A stretch of 64,000 nucleotides of DNA from contig NZ_OY725712.1 in assembly GCF_963360655.1 (NCBI RefSeq), positions 1,305,902-1,369,901 on the forward strand, in the 5' to 3' direction. Source of the stretch: Collinsella aerofaciens. GTDB taxonomy: Bacteria; Actinomycetota; Coriobacteriia; Coriobacteriales; Coriobacteriaceae. The notes under the pieces are model-generated. The model was not told the DNA's origin, searched no databases, and worked only from the letters and a program-made list of their open reading frames with translations. Numbering within the stretch: position 1 is the first letter of the stretch; each line of letters begins with the position of its first letter. This document shows positions 50,046 to 61,430 of this stretch, piece after piece. Made by a program: the position numbers and the translations under genes.

Positions 50046-50849
50046 GTGGAAATTTTTGAAAAGCTGCCTGATGAGATTAATCATCTGGTCAGCGAGTTCA
50101 GCTCCACCCCTGTCGTGGGCGATCTGAGCTGCGGCATCACGCAGTACTCGTTTTGGCTGATCGTCTCCACGATCGTGCTCCTGATCGTCCTGGCCGTGTT
50201 CAAGAAGAAGCAGACCCTGGTTCCCAAGGGCTTCTTCGTCAACGGTTTCGAGTACATCATCGAGTACGTCGAGAACGATATCGGCAAGGGCGTCGTGGGT
50301 GAGAACTGGAAGAAGCACTTCCCGTTCCTGTGCTCGCTTTTCCTGTTCATCCTGATCAATAACATGATCGGCCTGATCCCGGGAATGAAGCCCGGCACCG
50401 GCGCAATCGGCTCCACCGCTGCGCTCGCCATCTTCGCCTTCGTGTACTTCATCTACTACGGATGCAAGGCTCACGGCGTGATCGGCTACATCAAGAGCCT
50501 CGCCCCGCAGGGCGTGAGCTTCCCGATGAACGTGCTTGTGTGGGTCGTCGAGCTTTTCTCGACCTTCCTGCGCCTCATCACGCTCGCCGTCCGTCTGTTC
50601 TGCAACATGTTCGCAGGACACGTGGTCATGGGCTCGTTCGCCATCATGGCGAGCATGTTCATGCAGCCGCTGCTTCAGCAGGTTTCCGCGGCCCACGCCG
50701 TCGGCGCCCTGCCTTCGCTGGCCTGGCTTGCCATCCTCATCCTGATCTATGCGATCGAGCTTGTGGTCGGCGCCATCCAGGCTTACGTCTTCACGGTCCT
50801 TACCGCCGTGTATGTCTCCGAGGCAGAGGAGGTCGCGGAGGAGGAGTAG
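50046..50849 (+). CDS. atpB: F-type ATP synthase subunit a
   Basis: This 267-residue membrane subunit forms the proton half-channels with the c-ring. The essential Arg lies in STFLRLITLAVRLFCNMFAG (R of LAVRLF). NNMIGLIPGMKPGTG and the last helix (ELVVGAIQAYVFTVLTAVYV) match the family. Start is a GTG 3 bases after atpI. A 124-bp gap to atpE holds no gene. Confidence 0.96.
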   Translation: MEIFEKLPDEINHLVSEFSSTPVVGDLSCGITQYSFWLIVSTIVLLIVLAVFKKKQTLVPKGFFVNGFEYIIEYVENDIGKGVVGENWKKHFPFLCSLFLFILINNMIGLIPGMKPGTGAIGSTAALAIFAFVYFIYYGCKAHGVIGYIKSLAPQGVSFPMNVLVWVVELFSTFLRLITLAVRLFCNMFAGHVVMGSFAIMASMFMQPLLQQVSAAHAVGALPSLAWLAILILIYAIELVVGAIQAYVFTVLTAVYVSEAEEVAEEE

Positions 50850-50973
50850 TCTTCCGTTCGCGCCTTAAAGGTAAGGCAATTCGTTAAACCGCCGGTGCCC
50901 GTACCCATGGAGCCCGGCAGTTATAAAAAGGTTATCCTGCGTGAAATAAGACACGCACGACAAAGGAGGAATC

Positions 50974-51168
50974 GTGGGAGTTATCGGTTACGGTCTCGGT
51001 GTTATCGGCGCTGGTCTTGCTATCGGCCTGTCTGCTCTGGGTGCTACGGGTGCTATGGCCCGTCAGCCTGAGGTCCAGGGCCGCGTGTTCACCGTCTTCA
51101 TCATGGGCTCCGCCTTCGGCGAGGCTCTGGCTCTGATCGGCTTCGTTGTCGCGCTGATCGTTAAATAG
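50974..51168 (+). CDS. atpE: F-type ATP synthase subunit c
   Basis: This 64-residue two-helix proteolipid starts at a GTG preceded by AAAGGAGG. Helix 1 has the Gly-rich pattern (GYGLGVIGAGLAIGLSALGA), the polar loop is ARQPE, and Glu50 in SAFGEALALIGF is the ion-carrying carboxylate. The residues after it (ALAL rather than S/T) favour H+ over Na+. At 64 residues it is among the shortest forms, lacking the usual extra N-terminal residues. Confidence 0.95.
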   Translation: MGVIGYGLGVIGAGLAIGLSALGATGAMARQPEVQGRVFTVFIMGSAFGEALALIGFVVALIVK

Positions 51169-51183
51169 CACGGAGCGTCAAGT

Positions 51184-51786
51184 ATGAATCTTTCATCCCA
51201 GAAGAGCGCGATCGCACTCTCCGCGTCCGCGGCCGCGCTGCTCATGCCGGTTTCCGCGTTCGCCGAGGACGGCGCTGCCGGTGCGGACATCCTCATCCCT
51301 AAGATGGCGGAGTTCATCCCGGCGCTTATCGCCTTCCTGATTATCTGGATCGTGCTGGCCAAGGTCGCCCTGCCGGGCATCATGAAAACCATGGAGGAGC
51401 GCGGCAAGAAGATCGAGGAGAGCCTCGACGAGGCCGAGAAGACCAAGCAGGAGGCCATCGCCAAGCGCGCTGAGTCCGACTCGATCGTCACCGACGCCCG
51501 TCGTCAGGCTGCCGACATCGTTCTCGAGGCCCGTAAGGACGCCGAGTCCGAGCGCGCCCGTTTCATCGAGGCTGCTCACAAGGAGGCCGAGGAGATCATC
51601 GCCAAGGCCCATACGACCGTCGAGGACGAGCGCAAGTCCATCTACGCCGGTGCCGCGAGCTCCATCGCCGACCTGTCCGTTGCCGTCGCCACCAAGATCG
51701 TGGGCGAGGCACTCGAGGACGAGTCCGAGCAGAAGAAGCTCATCGAGCGCTACATCCAGGAAGCAGGTAGCCTGAATGCCGACTAG
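51184..51786 (+). CDS. atpF: F-type ATP synthase subunit b with signal-peptide-like N-terminus
   Basis: This 200-residue subunit forms the peripheral stalk. The membrane helix FIPALIAFLIIWIVLAKVAL (about 44-63) and long charged coiled coil (KIEESLDEAEKTKQEAIAKR and on) are typical. Before it are about 30 residues that look like a signal peptide with an A-x-A site (SAIALSASAAALLMPVSAFA, then ED). Most b subunits lack this. The reading frame overlaps atpH by 11 bases. Confidence 0.94.
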   Translation: MNLSSQKSAIALSASAAALLMPVSAFAEDGAAGADILIPKMAEFIPALIAFLIIWIVLAKVALPGIMKTMEERGKKIEESLDEAEKTKQEAIAKRAESDSIVTDARRQAADIVLEARKDAESERARFIEAAHKEAEEIIAKAHTTVEDERKSIYAGAASSIADLSVAVATKIVGEALEDESEQKKLIERYIQEAGSLNAD

Positions 51787-52252
51787 CCGCTATCAGGACA
51801 AGGTACTCGAGACCTACGCGCGCTCCCTTTTGGAAGCCGCCAAGGCCGAGAACCATGTGTTCGAGGACCTCGAGATGATCGAGCGCCTGGCTAGCGCCAG
51901 CCCCGAGATTATCGCCGTGCTCGACACCATGTCCAAGCGCGACCAGCTCGACCTTCTTCCCAAGGTGGCAGCTGCCTTTAAGTATGTTGCCGAGGAAGAC
52001 GAGGATGTAGTGGGCGTGACCGTCACCACGGCGATCCCGCTCGACGACGAGCTGCGTCAAACCATCACTAAGAAATGCGAGCAGGACTTCGGCCGCAAGG
52101 TATTCCTTATCGAGCAGGTCGACCCGTCTATCGTGGGCGGCCTGGTGCTCGAGGCCCGCGGCGAGCGTCGTGACATTTCCGTCAAGACGCAGCTGCGCGT
52201 CGCGCAGGAGACCCTCGCAAACTCTGCTAATTCGTACGGAGGTGAAGCCTAA
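51776..52252 (+). CDS. atpH: F-type ATP synthase subunit delta
   Basis: This 158-residue OSCP/delta protein links the stalk to the catalytic head. The N-terminal six-helix domain ([20 protein letters not shown]) and the conserved C-terminal segment ([20 protein letters not shown]) are present. It overlaps atpF by 11 bases and atpA by 1 base, suggesting coupled translation. Confidence 0.94.
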   Translation: MPTSRYQDKVLETYARSLLEAAKAENHVFEDLEMIERLASASPEIIAVLDTMSKRDQLDLLPKVAAAFKYVAEEDEDVVGVTVTTAIPLDDELRQTITKKCEQDFGRKVFLIEQVDPSIVGGLVLEARGERRDISVKTQLRVAQETLANSANSYGGEA

Positions 52253-53850
52253 TGTCCGAAACCCTCAATGCCCAGGATATCGCCAAGAAACTGCAGGAGC
52301 AGCTCACGAGCCTCTCCGCGACGGTCGATACGCATGAGGTTTCAACGGTCGACGAGGTAGGCGACGGCATCGCGCGTGTCTCCGGCCTCAAGAGCGCCAT
52401 GGCAGGCGAGCTTCTGGAGTTCAAGAGCTCCGATACCGGTGAGACCGTCTTCGGCCTTGCCCAGAACCTTGACCGTGACGAGGTCGGCGCCGTTCTGTTC
52501 GGTGCCGTCGACTCCATCAAGGAAGGCGACGAGTGCCGCACCACTGGCCGCATTATGGATATCCCCGTGAGCCGTGCCATGCTCGGCCGCGTCGTCAATC
52601 CGCTCGGCCAGCCCATCGACGGTCTGGGTGACATCGTCGCCACGCATCGTCGCCCCATCGAGTTCAAGGCCCCCGGTGTCATCGACCGTACCCCGGTGTG
52701 CGAGCCGGTTCAGACCGGCCTGTTGGCCATCGACTCCATGGTGCCTATCGGCCGTGGTCAGCGTGAGCTCATCATCGGCGACCGTAAGACCGGTAAGACC
52801 GCCATCGCCATCGACGCTATCCTCAATCAGCGCGGCAAGGGCATGGTCTGCATCTATGTCGCCATCGGCCAGAAGGCCTCCACGGTTGCCAACATCCGCG
52901 AGACCCTCGCTCAGCACGGTGCGCTCGACTACACCATCATCGTTTCGGCCACCGCTGCCGATTCCGCCCCTATGCAGTACATCGCGCCTATGGCCGGTGC
53001 CGCTATCGGCGAGTTCTTTATGTACAACGGCGAGGACGGCAAGCCTGCCAGCGAGACCAACCCCGGCGGTCACGTGCTCGTCATCTACGACGACCTGTCC
53101 AAGCAGGCCGTGGCCTACCGTCAGATGTCGCTGACGCTGCATCGTCCGCCCGGACGCGAGGCCTATCCTGGCGACATCTTCTACCTGCACTCTCGTCTGC
53201 TCGAGCGTGCCGTCAAGATGTCCAAGAAGAACGGTTACGGCTCCATGACGGCTCTGCCGATCATCGAGACCCAGGACGGCGACGTCTCGGCCTACATTCC
53301 GACCAACGTTATTTCCATTACCGATGGTCAGATCTACCTGCAGTCCGAGCTCTTCTTCCAGGGTCAGCGCCCGGCAGTCGACGTGGGTATCTCCGTGTCC
53401 CGCGTCGGTGGCGATGCACAGACCAAGGCCATGAAGCAGGTCGCCGGCAACCTCCGTCTGGACCTTGCTTCGTACCAGGAGCTCGCCGGCTTTACGCAGT
53501 TCGGCTCCGACCTCGACGAGGCCACGCAAAAGCAGCTTACCCACGGCGCTCGCATGACCGAGCTCCTGAAGCAGCCGCGTTATAAACCGTTTGAGGTTGG
53601 CGAGCAGATCGTTACGCTGTTTGCTGGCAACGAGGGCTTCCTGGATGACCTGGAGATCGCCGACGTGCTGCCTTTCCGTGCCGAGCTTATCGAGTATATG
53701 GACAATGGCTTTGGCTCGCTGCTCGACAAGGTTCGCGCCAAGAAGATCGACGACGACACCAAGGCCGAGCTCTTGCGTGTCATTGGTGACTTCAAGCAGC
53801 AGTTCATGGCCAAACACCATGCCGACACGACTGGATCAGAGGAGAACTAA
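52252..53850 (+). CDS. atpA: F-type ATP synthase subunit alpha
   Basis: This 532-residue regulatory/catalytic-interface subunit has P-loop GDRKTGKT (176-183), [20 protein letters not shown] and the alpha/beta signature region [20 protein letters not shown] (near 348-367). The arginine finger is in [14 protein letters not shown]. Start codon overlaps the atpH stop (TAATG). Confidence 0.98.
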   Translation: MSETLNAQDIAKKLQEQLTSLSATVDTHEVSTVDEVGDGIARVSGLKSAMAGELLEFKSSDTGETVFGLAQNLDRDEVGAVLFGAVDSIKEGDECRTTGRIMDIPVSRAMLGRVVNPLGQPIDGLGDIVATHRRPIEFKAPGVIDRTPVCEPVQTGLLAIDSMVPIGRGQRELIIGDRKTGKTAIAIDAILNQRGKGMVCIYVAIGQKASTVANIRETLAQHGALDYTIIVSATAADSAPMQYIAPMAGAAIGEFFMYNGEDGKPASETNPGGHVLVIYDDLSKQAVAYRQMSLTLHRPPGREAYPGDIFYLHSRLLERAVKMSKKNGYGSMTALPIIETQDGDVSAYIPTNVISITDGQIYLQSELFFQGQRPAVDVGISVSRVGGDAQTKAMKQVAGNLRLDLASYQELAGFTQFGSDLDEATQKQLTHGARMTELLKQPRYKPFEVGEQIVTLFAGNEGFLDDLEIADVLPFRAELIEYMDNGFGSLLDKVRAKKIDDDTKAELLRVIGDFKQQFMAKHHADTTGSEEN

Positions 53851-53855
53851 GCCCT

Positions 53856-56218
<2,363 letters not shown>

Positions 56219-56221
56219 GTT

Positions 56222-56614
56222 ATGCGTATCCGCATCGTGTGCCCCGTGAGCTGCGCCTATGAGGGCGACGCTGCGTTTGTGTCGATTCCGTCCACGGATG
56301 GCGAGTTTGGTGTTCTGCCTGCTCACTCCAGCGAAATCTGCACGATCGACCGCGGTTACGTTCGCGTTTCCGATAAGGCCATGGGCACTGTCGACCACAC
56401 GTTTGCCGTGGCCGGCGGCTATGCCCAGGTTGCGGACGATGTCGTGACCGTTCTCGCCGAGCGCGCTTGCGATTTGGCGACCGTCGACGCCGACAAGGTT
56501 AAAGCTGATATTCAAGGTTTTGAAGAGAAGCTGGGTAATTTGTCGGAGGATGATGCACGCCGCGCCTACCTCTATAATGAAATCGCATGGTGTAAGCTCA
56601 AGCTTGCCCAATAG
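56222..56614 (+). CDS. atpC: F-type ATP synthase subunit epsilon
   Basis: This 130-residue protein has the N-terminal beta-sandwich (SIPSTDGEFGVLPAHSSEIC, then FAVAGGYAQVADDVVTVLAE) and two C-terminal helices. It regulates ATPase activity by contact with gamma and beta. It is the last gene of the operon and is followed by a terminator. Confidence 0.95.
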   Translation: MRIRIVCPVSCAYEGDAAFVSIPSTDGEFGVLPAHSSEICTIDRGYVRVSDKAMGTVDHTFAVAGGYAQVADDVVTVLAERACDLATVDADKVKADIQGFEEKLGNLSEDDARRAYLYNEIAWCKLKLAQ

Positions 56615-56650
56615 TCAGACGTTTTAGCGTTCGACCATTTGCGAACACAT

Positions 56651-56689
56651 CATGCCCGGGATGGCTCAGCCACCCCGGGCATGCTTTTT
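56651..56689 (+). terminator. Rho-independent terminator of the ATP synthase operon
   Basis: A 10-bp stem CATGCCCGGG/CCCGGGCATG, extended by TGG/CCA, is followed by CTTTTTG. The murA ribosome-binding site follows closely. Confidence 0.9.
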
Positions 56690-56702
56690 GAAAGGGTAGA
56701 CC

Positions 56703-57986
56703 TTGGATATTATCCGCGTTGAGGGTGGCCACGCCATCGGAGGTTCCGTGCCTGTTTCGGGTGCCAAGAACTCCGCGCTCAAACTTATGGCGGCAACGCT
56801 TCTGGCGCCGGGCAAGACGACGCTGCAGAACGTGCCTGATATTTCCGATGTCCACGTGATGGGCAAGGTGCTCAAGGGTATGGGCGCCACGATCGATGTT
56901 CTCGACGAGCACACGCTCGAGATTGATACCTCTCAGGTCGATTCTTGGGAGGCCCCCTACGAGCTCGTTGCCAAGATGCGTGCTTCCACCGCCGTCATGG
57001 GACCCCTGCTGGGTCGCTTCCATCGCGCCAAAATTGCCATGCCGGGCGGCTGCAACCTGGGTGCTCGCAAGATCGATATGCACATTCTTGGTCTTGAGGC
57101 CCTGGGCGTTGAGTTCGATACCGCCCACGGTTACATCAACGCTAATGCGCCCCAAGGTCTGCGCGGTACCACCGTCACGCTCGAGTTCGCCAGCGTCGGT
57201 GCGACCGAGAACCTCATCATGGCCTCTGTGCGCGCACAGGGTACCACGGTTATCGACAATGCCGCCCGCGAGCCCGAGATCGTCGATCTCGCTAACATGC
57301 TCAACGAGATGGGCGCCAAGATTGTTGGCGCCGGTACGCCCGTCGTGACCATCGAGGGCGTGGAAGAGCTGCATCCTGTTACCCATCGCGTAGTGGGCGA
57401 CCGCATCGAGGCCGGTACCTTTATCGTCGCCGGTGCGCTGATGGCCGACGATCGCGGTGTTGACGTCACGGGTTTTTGCCCCATTCACTTGGGCATGGTT
57501 CTCAAGAAGATGGAGCTTATGGGCATCGATTGCGAGCGTACCGACGACGGCGTCCATGTGAACCGTGCCGAGCGTATCAAGCCGGTCGATATCCAGACGC
57601 TTCCGTTCCCCGGTTTCCCGACCGACATGCAGGCGCAGATTATGGTGCTCTCCGCCCTTGCCGACGGCAGTTCCGTTATTACCGAAAACATCTTCGAGAA
57701 TCGCTTTATGTTTGCCTCTGAGCTGGTGCGCATGGGTGCCGACATTCGTATCGAGAGCCATCATGCCATGATTCATGGCGTCAAGGGCTTCTCGGGTGCA
57801 CAGGTTACCTCGCCCGATCTGCGTGGCGGAGCGGCCCTCGTCGTAGCGGGCTTGATCGCCGACGGGACGACCGAGGTTTCGGCCATCCATCACATCAAGC
57901 GCGGCTACGAGCAGTTTGTCGAAAAGCTGCAGGCGCTCGGCGCGCATGTCGAGCATGCTACCGTCCCCGATCCCGTCATCTACTAA
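56703..57986 (+). CDS. murA: UDP-N-acetylglucosamine 1-carboxyvinyltransferase
   Basis: This 427-residue enzyme transfers enolpyruvyl to UDP-GlcNAc, the first committed step of peptidoglycan synthesis. It opens at a TTG (GAAAGGG before it) with GGHAIGGSVPVSGAKNSALK. The catalytic Cys117 is in MPGGCNLGARKIDMHI, so a fosfomycin-sensitive Cys type is expected. PFPGFPTDMQAQ and RGGAALVVAGL are also typical. Confidence 0.96.
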   Translation: MDIIRVEGGHAIGGSVPVSGAKNSALKLMAATLLAPGKTTLQNVPDISDVHVMGKVLKGMGATIDVLDEHTLEIDTSQVDSWEAPYELVAKMRASTAVMGPLLGRFHRAKIAMPGGCNLGARKIDMHILGLEALGVEFDTAHGYINANAPQGLRGTTVTLEFASVGATENLIMASVRAQGTTVIDNAAREPEIVDLANMLNEMGAKIVGAGTPVVTIEGVEELHPVTHRVVGDRIEAGTFIVAGALMADDRGVDVTGFCPIHLGMVLKKMELMGIDCERTDDGVHVNRAERIKPVDIQTLPFPGFPTDMQAQIMVLSALADGSSVITENIFENRFMFASELVRMGADIRIESHHAMIHGVKGFSGAQVTSPDLRGGAALVVAGLIADGTTEVSAIHHIKRGYEQFVEKLQALGAHVEHATVPDPVIY

Positions 57987-57998
57987 TACAGGTTGCCT

Positions 57999-59234
57999 AT
58001 GTTTAATAAAAAGCCCCTCGCGGATACCACCGCCCGAAGACCCTCAACTGGTGCGCAGGCCAAGATCTACAGTCGCGATAACGTGGCTCGCTATTCCGAG
58101 CGCGCTCGTCAACGTCGTCGTAGCCACACGATTCGTCACGTCGCGCTCATTGTCGTGCTTGGCGTGCTGCTGAGTGCCACTACCGCTGCCGGCCTGTGGT
58201 TTGCCACCATTATGGGCAAGCTCGGCGATTCTAATGTCATTACCGACAATCTGCGTCGGGTTCTGGTTGACACCGATGAGGCAAAGGATCCGTTCTACGT
58301 GCTGCTTCTTGGCACCGACGGCCGTCCGGGCGAGGATACGTATCGTGCCGACTCGATTATCCTGGCACGCATCGACCCCACGCAAAAGCAGGCGACGCTC
58401 ATTTCCGTTCCGCGCGACACCAAGGTCGAGTACAAGGGCGAGACCATGAAGATCAACGCCTGCCATACCGTTGGCGGCGCCGAGGCCATGGTCGAGGCGG
58501 TCAACGAGCTGTGCGGTGTTCAGATTTCCCACTATGCCGAGGTCAGCTTCGACGGTATGCAGGCGCTGATTGATTCGGTTGGCGGTATCGACATTAACGC
58601 AACCGATGATGTTGACGACCCCGAGCACCTGGATATTAAGATTACCGCTGGTCAGCAGCATATGGACGGCGCCACCGCCCTTACCTATGCCCGCTGCCGC
58701 TACACCTATGCCGACGGCGACTACACGCGCATGCGCCACCAGCGTCAGGTGCTTGGCGCCCTTGCCAACCAGATTCTCAATAACTTCGATGCCACGAAGA
58801 TCTTTGGCCTGGTTAATTCGCTGTCCGATATGCTCGTGACCGATATGAGCGTTCAGGATATCGTGGCTACGGTCAATGCCATGCGCGGTATGGATGTCGA
58901 CGGCATCTACTCGGCCAACCTGCCCTCGTATGCCGACGACAGCACCATGATCGACGGTGTGAGCTACGTCTTTGTCTACGAGGACGAGCTCAAGGAAATG
59001 ATGGAGCGCGTCGATGCCGGCAAGGATCCCAAGGGTCCCAACACCATGGGTCTTTCCGACGGTTCCAGCTCTACGATCGGCGACCTGAACAACAACACGT
59101 CTGACGACTACGCAAACGGTACCGCAACCTCATCGGTCAGCTCTGACGATTCCGATGACTCAAGCGATTCGAGCGATTCGGACTACTACGAAGAGCCCAC
59201 CGGCGACGGCAACGGCTACGAAGCCAACTACTAG
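57999..59234 (+). CDS. LytR-CpsA-Psr (LCP) family cell-wall glycopolymer ligase
   Basis: This 411-residue protein has a basic cytoplasmic tail, one membrane helix (HVALIVVLGVLLSATTAAGL, about 48-67) and an extracellular LCP domain: LLLGTDGRPGEDTYRADSII (phosphate-binding Asp and Arg), ISVPRDTKVE, NACHTVGG, GGIDI and the YARCRYTYADGDYTRMRHQR active-site arginines. The C-terminal 60 residues are Ser/Asp-rich. LCP enzymes attach teichoic acids or capsule to peptidoglycan. Twelve bases separate it from murA. Confidence 0.93.
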   Translation: MFNKKPLADTTARRPSTGAQAKIYSRDNVARYSERARQRRRSHTIRHVALIVVLGVLLSATTAAGLWFATIMGKLGDSNVITDNLRRVLVDTDEAKDPFYVLLLGTDGRPGEDTYRADSIILARIDPTQKQATLISVPRDTKVEYKGETMKINACHTVGGAEAMVEAVNELCGVQISHYAEVSFDGMQALIDSVGGIDINATDDVDDPEHLDIKITAGQQHMDGATALTYARCRYTYADGDYTRMRHQRQVLGALANQILNNFDATKIFGLVNSLSDMLVTDMSVQDIVATVNAMRGMDVDGIYSANLPSYADDSTMIDGVSYVFVYEDELKEMMERVDAGKDPKGPNTMGLSDGSSSTIGDLNNNTSDDYANGTATSSVSSDDSDDSSDSSDSDYYEEPTGDGNGYEANY

Positions 59235-59235
59235 A

Positions 59236-59405
59236 GTTACGCGGTTTTACCAAACCGCGTAACCAGTTGACGCTGCAAACCCGCCAGAGCGGCAATCTGC
59301 CTTTCAACTTCGGCGGCATGATCAAAAGATCAATGCCACCTCGTTTCAAGGCACCTTGCTCGCTCTGGCGGGTTTTCGCTGTCGGTGCCAAAACATCGGC
59401 GTAAC
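59236..59405 (+). ncRNA. Structured repeat element, copy B
   Basis: It starts one base after the LCP stop codon. First hairpin: GTTACGCGGTTT, loop TACC, AAACCGCGTAAC (59236-59263). Outer stem: AACCCGCCAGAGCG (59278-59291) with CGCTCTGGCGGGTT (59361-59374), 14 perfect pairs. Inner hairpin: GGCAT-GATC-AAAA-GATC-A-ATGCC. The tail shares GCCAAAACATCGGCGT with copy D. Confidence 0.75.
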
Positions 59406-59420
59406 ACTTGGCACATGGGT

Positions 59421-59447
59421 AGTCATTGGGGACGTTCTTAAACGACT
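59421..59447 (+). repeat. REP-like short palindrome with GGGGAC motif
   Basis: AGTCATTGGGGACGTTCTTA and the following bases match 43863-43889 at all but one or two positions. Related TTGGGGACGTTCC and TTTGGGACACTCC motifs follow near 59483 and 59509. No gene lies in 59448-59563. Confidence 0.55.
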
Positions 59448-59563
59448 GGTCAAAGGGGGCACTCTTGATGCACTTGGCACTTGGGGACGTTCCTTTTGTA
59501 CCGGCAGTTTGGGACACTCCTTGCTTCAAGAGGCTGGCGTGCGTCAACCTATTCTCGTTGCAG

Positions 59564-59600
59564 TAAAAAAACCGCCCCGTTCTTGGTTGAGGACGGGGCG
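59564..59600 (-). terminator. Rho-independent terminator of pepT
   Basis: On the minus strand CGCCCCGT/ACGGGGCG (8 bp) is followed by a run of seven T. Confidence 0.88.
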
Positions 59601-59629
59601 ATTCGTCTTTTGGACTTGTGCAGCCAGGC

Positions 59630-60877
59630 TTATGCAAAGCGGGCGACGAGCTCCTGGAGCACGTCGGTCATCTTGACGAGCGAACTGACCGGGACGAATT
59701 CGTTGACGCCGTGGTAGCAATAGCCGCCGGTGGAAAGGTTGGGGCAGGGCAGACCGCGGAACGACAGCTGCGCGCCGTCGGTGCCGCCGCGAATCGGCAG
59801 CACTTGGGGCTCAACGCCGCAGGCAAGGTAGGCTTCCTTGGCAACATCAATAAGCTCGGGAAAGTCACAAACGATCTCGGCCATATTTCGATATTGCTGC
59901 TTAATCTCGACCGTCACGCGCTCCTCACCCAGACGCTGGTTGAGCATCGAGGCGGCGGCATCAATAAGGTCGAGTTTCTGCTGGAACTTGGCGGCGTCAT
60001 GGTCGCGGACGATGTAGCGCGCCGTGGCGTGGTCGACGGTTGCAGATACACCCTCAAGGTGATAAAAGCCCTCGTAGCCTTCCGTATACTCCGGGCGCTG
60101 CGCGTAGGGGAGCAACGCGTTGAAGTCGCAGAACAGATTGCCTGCGTTGACCATACGGCCCTTGGCGTCGCCCGGGTGGATGGACTGGCCCTCAAAGCGG
60201 ACGGTCGCCTCGGCGGCGTTAAAGCACTCCCACTCCAGCTCGCCGATGGGGCCGCCGTCGACCGTGTAGGCGTACTTGCAGCCAAAGGTATCGATATCCA
60301 ACAGCTCGGCTCCGTGGCCGATCTCCTCGTCAGGGCAGAAGCAAATGCCGAGTGCGGGATGGGGCAGAGAAGGGTCCTGAGCGATACGTGCGACAAGCGA
60401 CATGATCTCGGCGACGCCTGCCTTGTCGTCCGCGCCCAGCAGTGTGGTGCCATCGCTGCAGACCAGGTCCTCACCCGCGAGGTCGTTCAGGGTGGGAAGC
60501 TTGACGGTACTCATGGCAACGGGCTTACCGTCAACCGTGCCGCAGACCAGGTCGCCGCCTTCGTAGTGTACGATGTGCGGCTTCACGCCGGCGCCCGGTG
60601 CAACTTCGGTGGTGTCGAGATGGGCGATCAGGCCCAGGGCGGGCTTGTCCTCAGCGCCCGCACTTGCGGGGATATGCGCGCAGACATAGGCATGCTCGGT
60701 CACGTGGGCATCTTCCGCACCAAGCTCGCGCAGCTCTTCAGCCAGCACGTTGGCAAGGTCAAACTGAACGGCGCTCGAAGGTACCTGGTCGCAGTTTGCA
60801 TCCTCGGACTGCGTGTTGATCTGGACGTAGCGCAAAAAGCGCTCGAGGACATCGGGGTTCGTGGTGGTGTTTTCCAT
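59630..60877 (-). CDS. pepT: Peptidase T (tripeptide aminopeptidase)
   Basis: This 415-residue M20B zinc peptidase removes the N-terminal residue of tripeptides. Start chosen at the ATG at 60877 (GGAGCGG before it), giving NPDVLERFLRYVQINTQSED. Metal motifs: LGLIAHLDTTEV, LLGADDKAGVAEIM, CFCPDEEIGHG and FVPVSS near the end. RGGTDGAQLSFRGLPCPNLS matches PepT. It is divergent from the DtxR-type gene. Confidence 0.95.
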   Translation of the reverse strand: MENTTTNPDVLERFLRYVQINTQSEDANCDQVPSSAVQFDLANVLAEELRELGAEDAHVTEHAYVCAHIPASAGAEDKPALGLIAHLDTTEVAPGAGVKPHIVHYEGGDLVCGTVDGKPVAMSTVKLPTLNDLAGEDLVCSDGTTLLGADDKAGVAEIMSLVARIAQDPSLPHPALGICFCPDEEIGHGAELLDIDTFGCKYAYTVDGGPIGELEWECFNAAEATVRFEGQSIHPGDAKGRMVNAGNLFCDFNALLPYAQRPEYTEGYEGFYHLEGVSATVDHATARYIVRDHDAAKFQQKLDLIDAAASMLNQRLGEERVTVEIKQQYRNMAEIVCDFPELIDVAKEAYLACGVEPQVLPIRGGTDGAQLSFRGLPCPNLSTGGYCYHGVNEFVPVSSLVKMTDVLQELVARFA

Positions 60878-60923
60878 AAAGACCGCTCCAATCTTGGTCG
60901 TCGTGTGCAACAAGAACTCTAGC

Positions 60924-60943
60924 ACGGTATGCCACGGCATACC
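60924..60943. promoter_or_regulatory. Perfect 20-bp palindrome between pepT and the DtxR-type gene
   Basis: CGGTATGCCACGGCATACCG is symmetric except for the central AC. It lies between divergent genes. On the minus strand TAGAGT (60915-60920) is a possible -10 box, and on the plus strand TAGAAT (60961-60966), so the palindrome would overlap both -35 regions. Confidence 0.6.
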
Positions 60944-60997
60944 GCGACGCTTGGATGGGGTAGAATCAGCCATTGAATGCAGAAGGGACGGAAGATC

Positions 60998-61420
60998 ATG
61001 GATACGACAAATAGCTCGCGCGAACTACATCTGACGGTGGCGAACGAAGACTACTTGGAGTGCATGGTTCGCATTGAAAGCGAAGAGGGGGAAACCAACG
61101 GCGTGCGATCGGTCGACATCGCGCAGCGCCTTGGCGTCTCCAAGGCATCGGTCAATAAAGCGGTTTCGGCGCTCAAGGCATCCGAGCTTGTCGAGCAATC
61201 GCACTATGGCAAGGTAATCCTGACCGATCGCGGCCGCGAGGTTGGCACGGCTATCTGGTACCGTCATCGCCTCATCCGCACGTTTTTGGTTCAGGAGCTC
61301 GGTGTCGAATTTGAGCGAGCCGATTCCGAGGCCTGCATGATGGAGCATGCGCTATCCGAGGACACGATGAGCCGCTGGCTCGCCTATCTCGAAAAGCAGG
61401 GAATCAGCGTCGAGGAATAG
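60998..61420 (+). CDS. DtxR/MntR-family metal-dependent regulator
   Basis: This 140-residue protein has an N-terminal winged helix (SVDIAQRLGVSKASVNKAVS, then SELVEQSHYGKVILTDRG) and the metal-binding and dimerisation helices (YRHRLIRTFLVQELGVEFER; ADSEACMMEHALSEDTMSRW). Ligand-type Cys, Met, Glu and His in EACMMEH match the family. No SH3-like third domain is present, so it is MntR-sized. The metal (Fe2+ or Mn2+) cannot be told. The next gene begins 10 bases after its stop. Confidence 0.9.
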   Translation: MDTTNSSRELHLTVANEDYLECMVRIESEEGETNGVRSVDIAQRLGVSKASVNKAVSALKASELVEQSHYGKVILTDRGREVGTAIWYRHRLIRTFLVQELGVEFERADSEACMMEHALSEDTMSRWLAYLEKQGISVEE

Positions 61421-61430
61421 CGGGATATAT

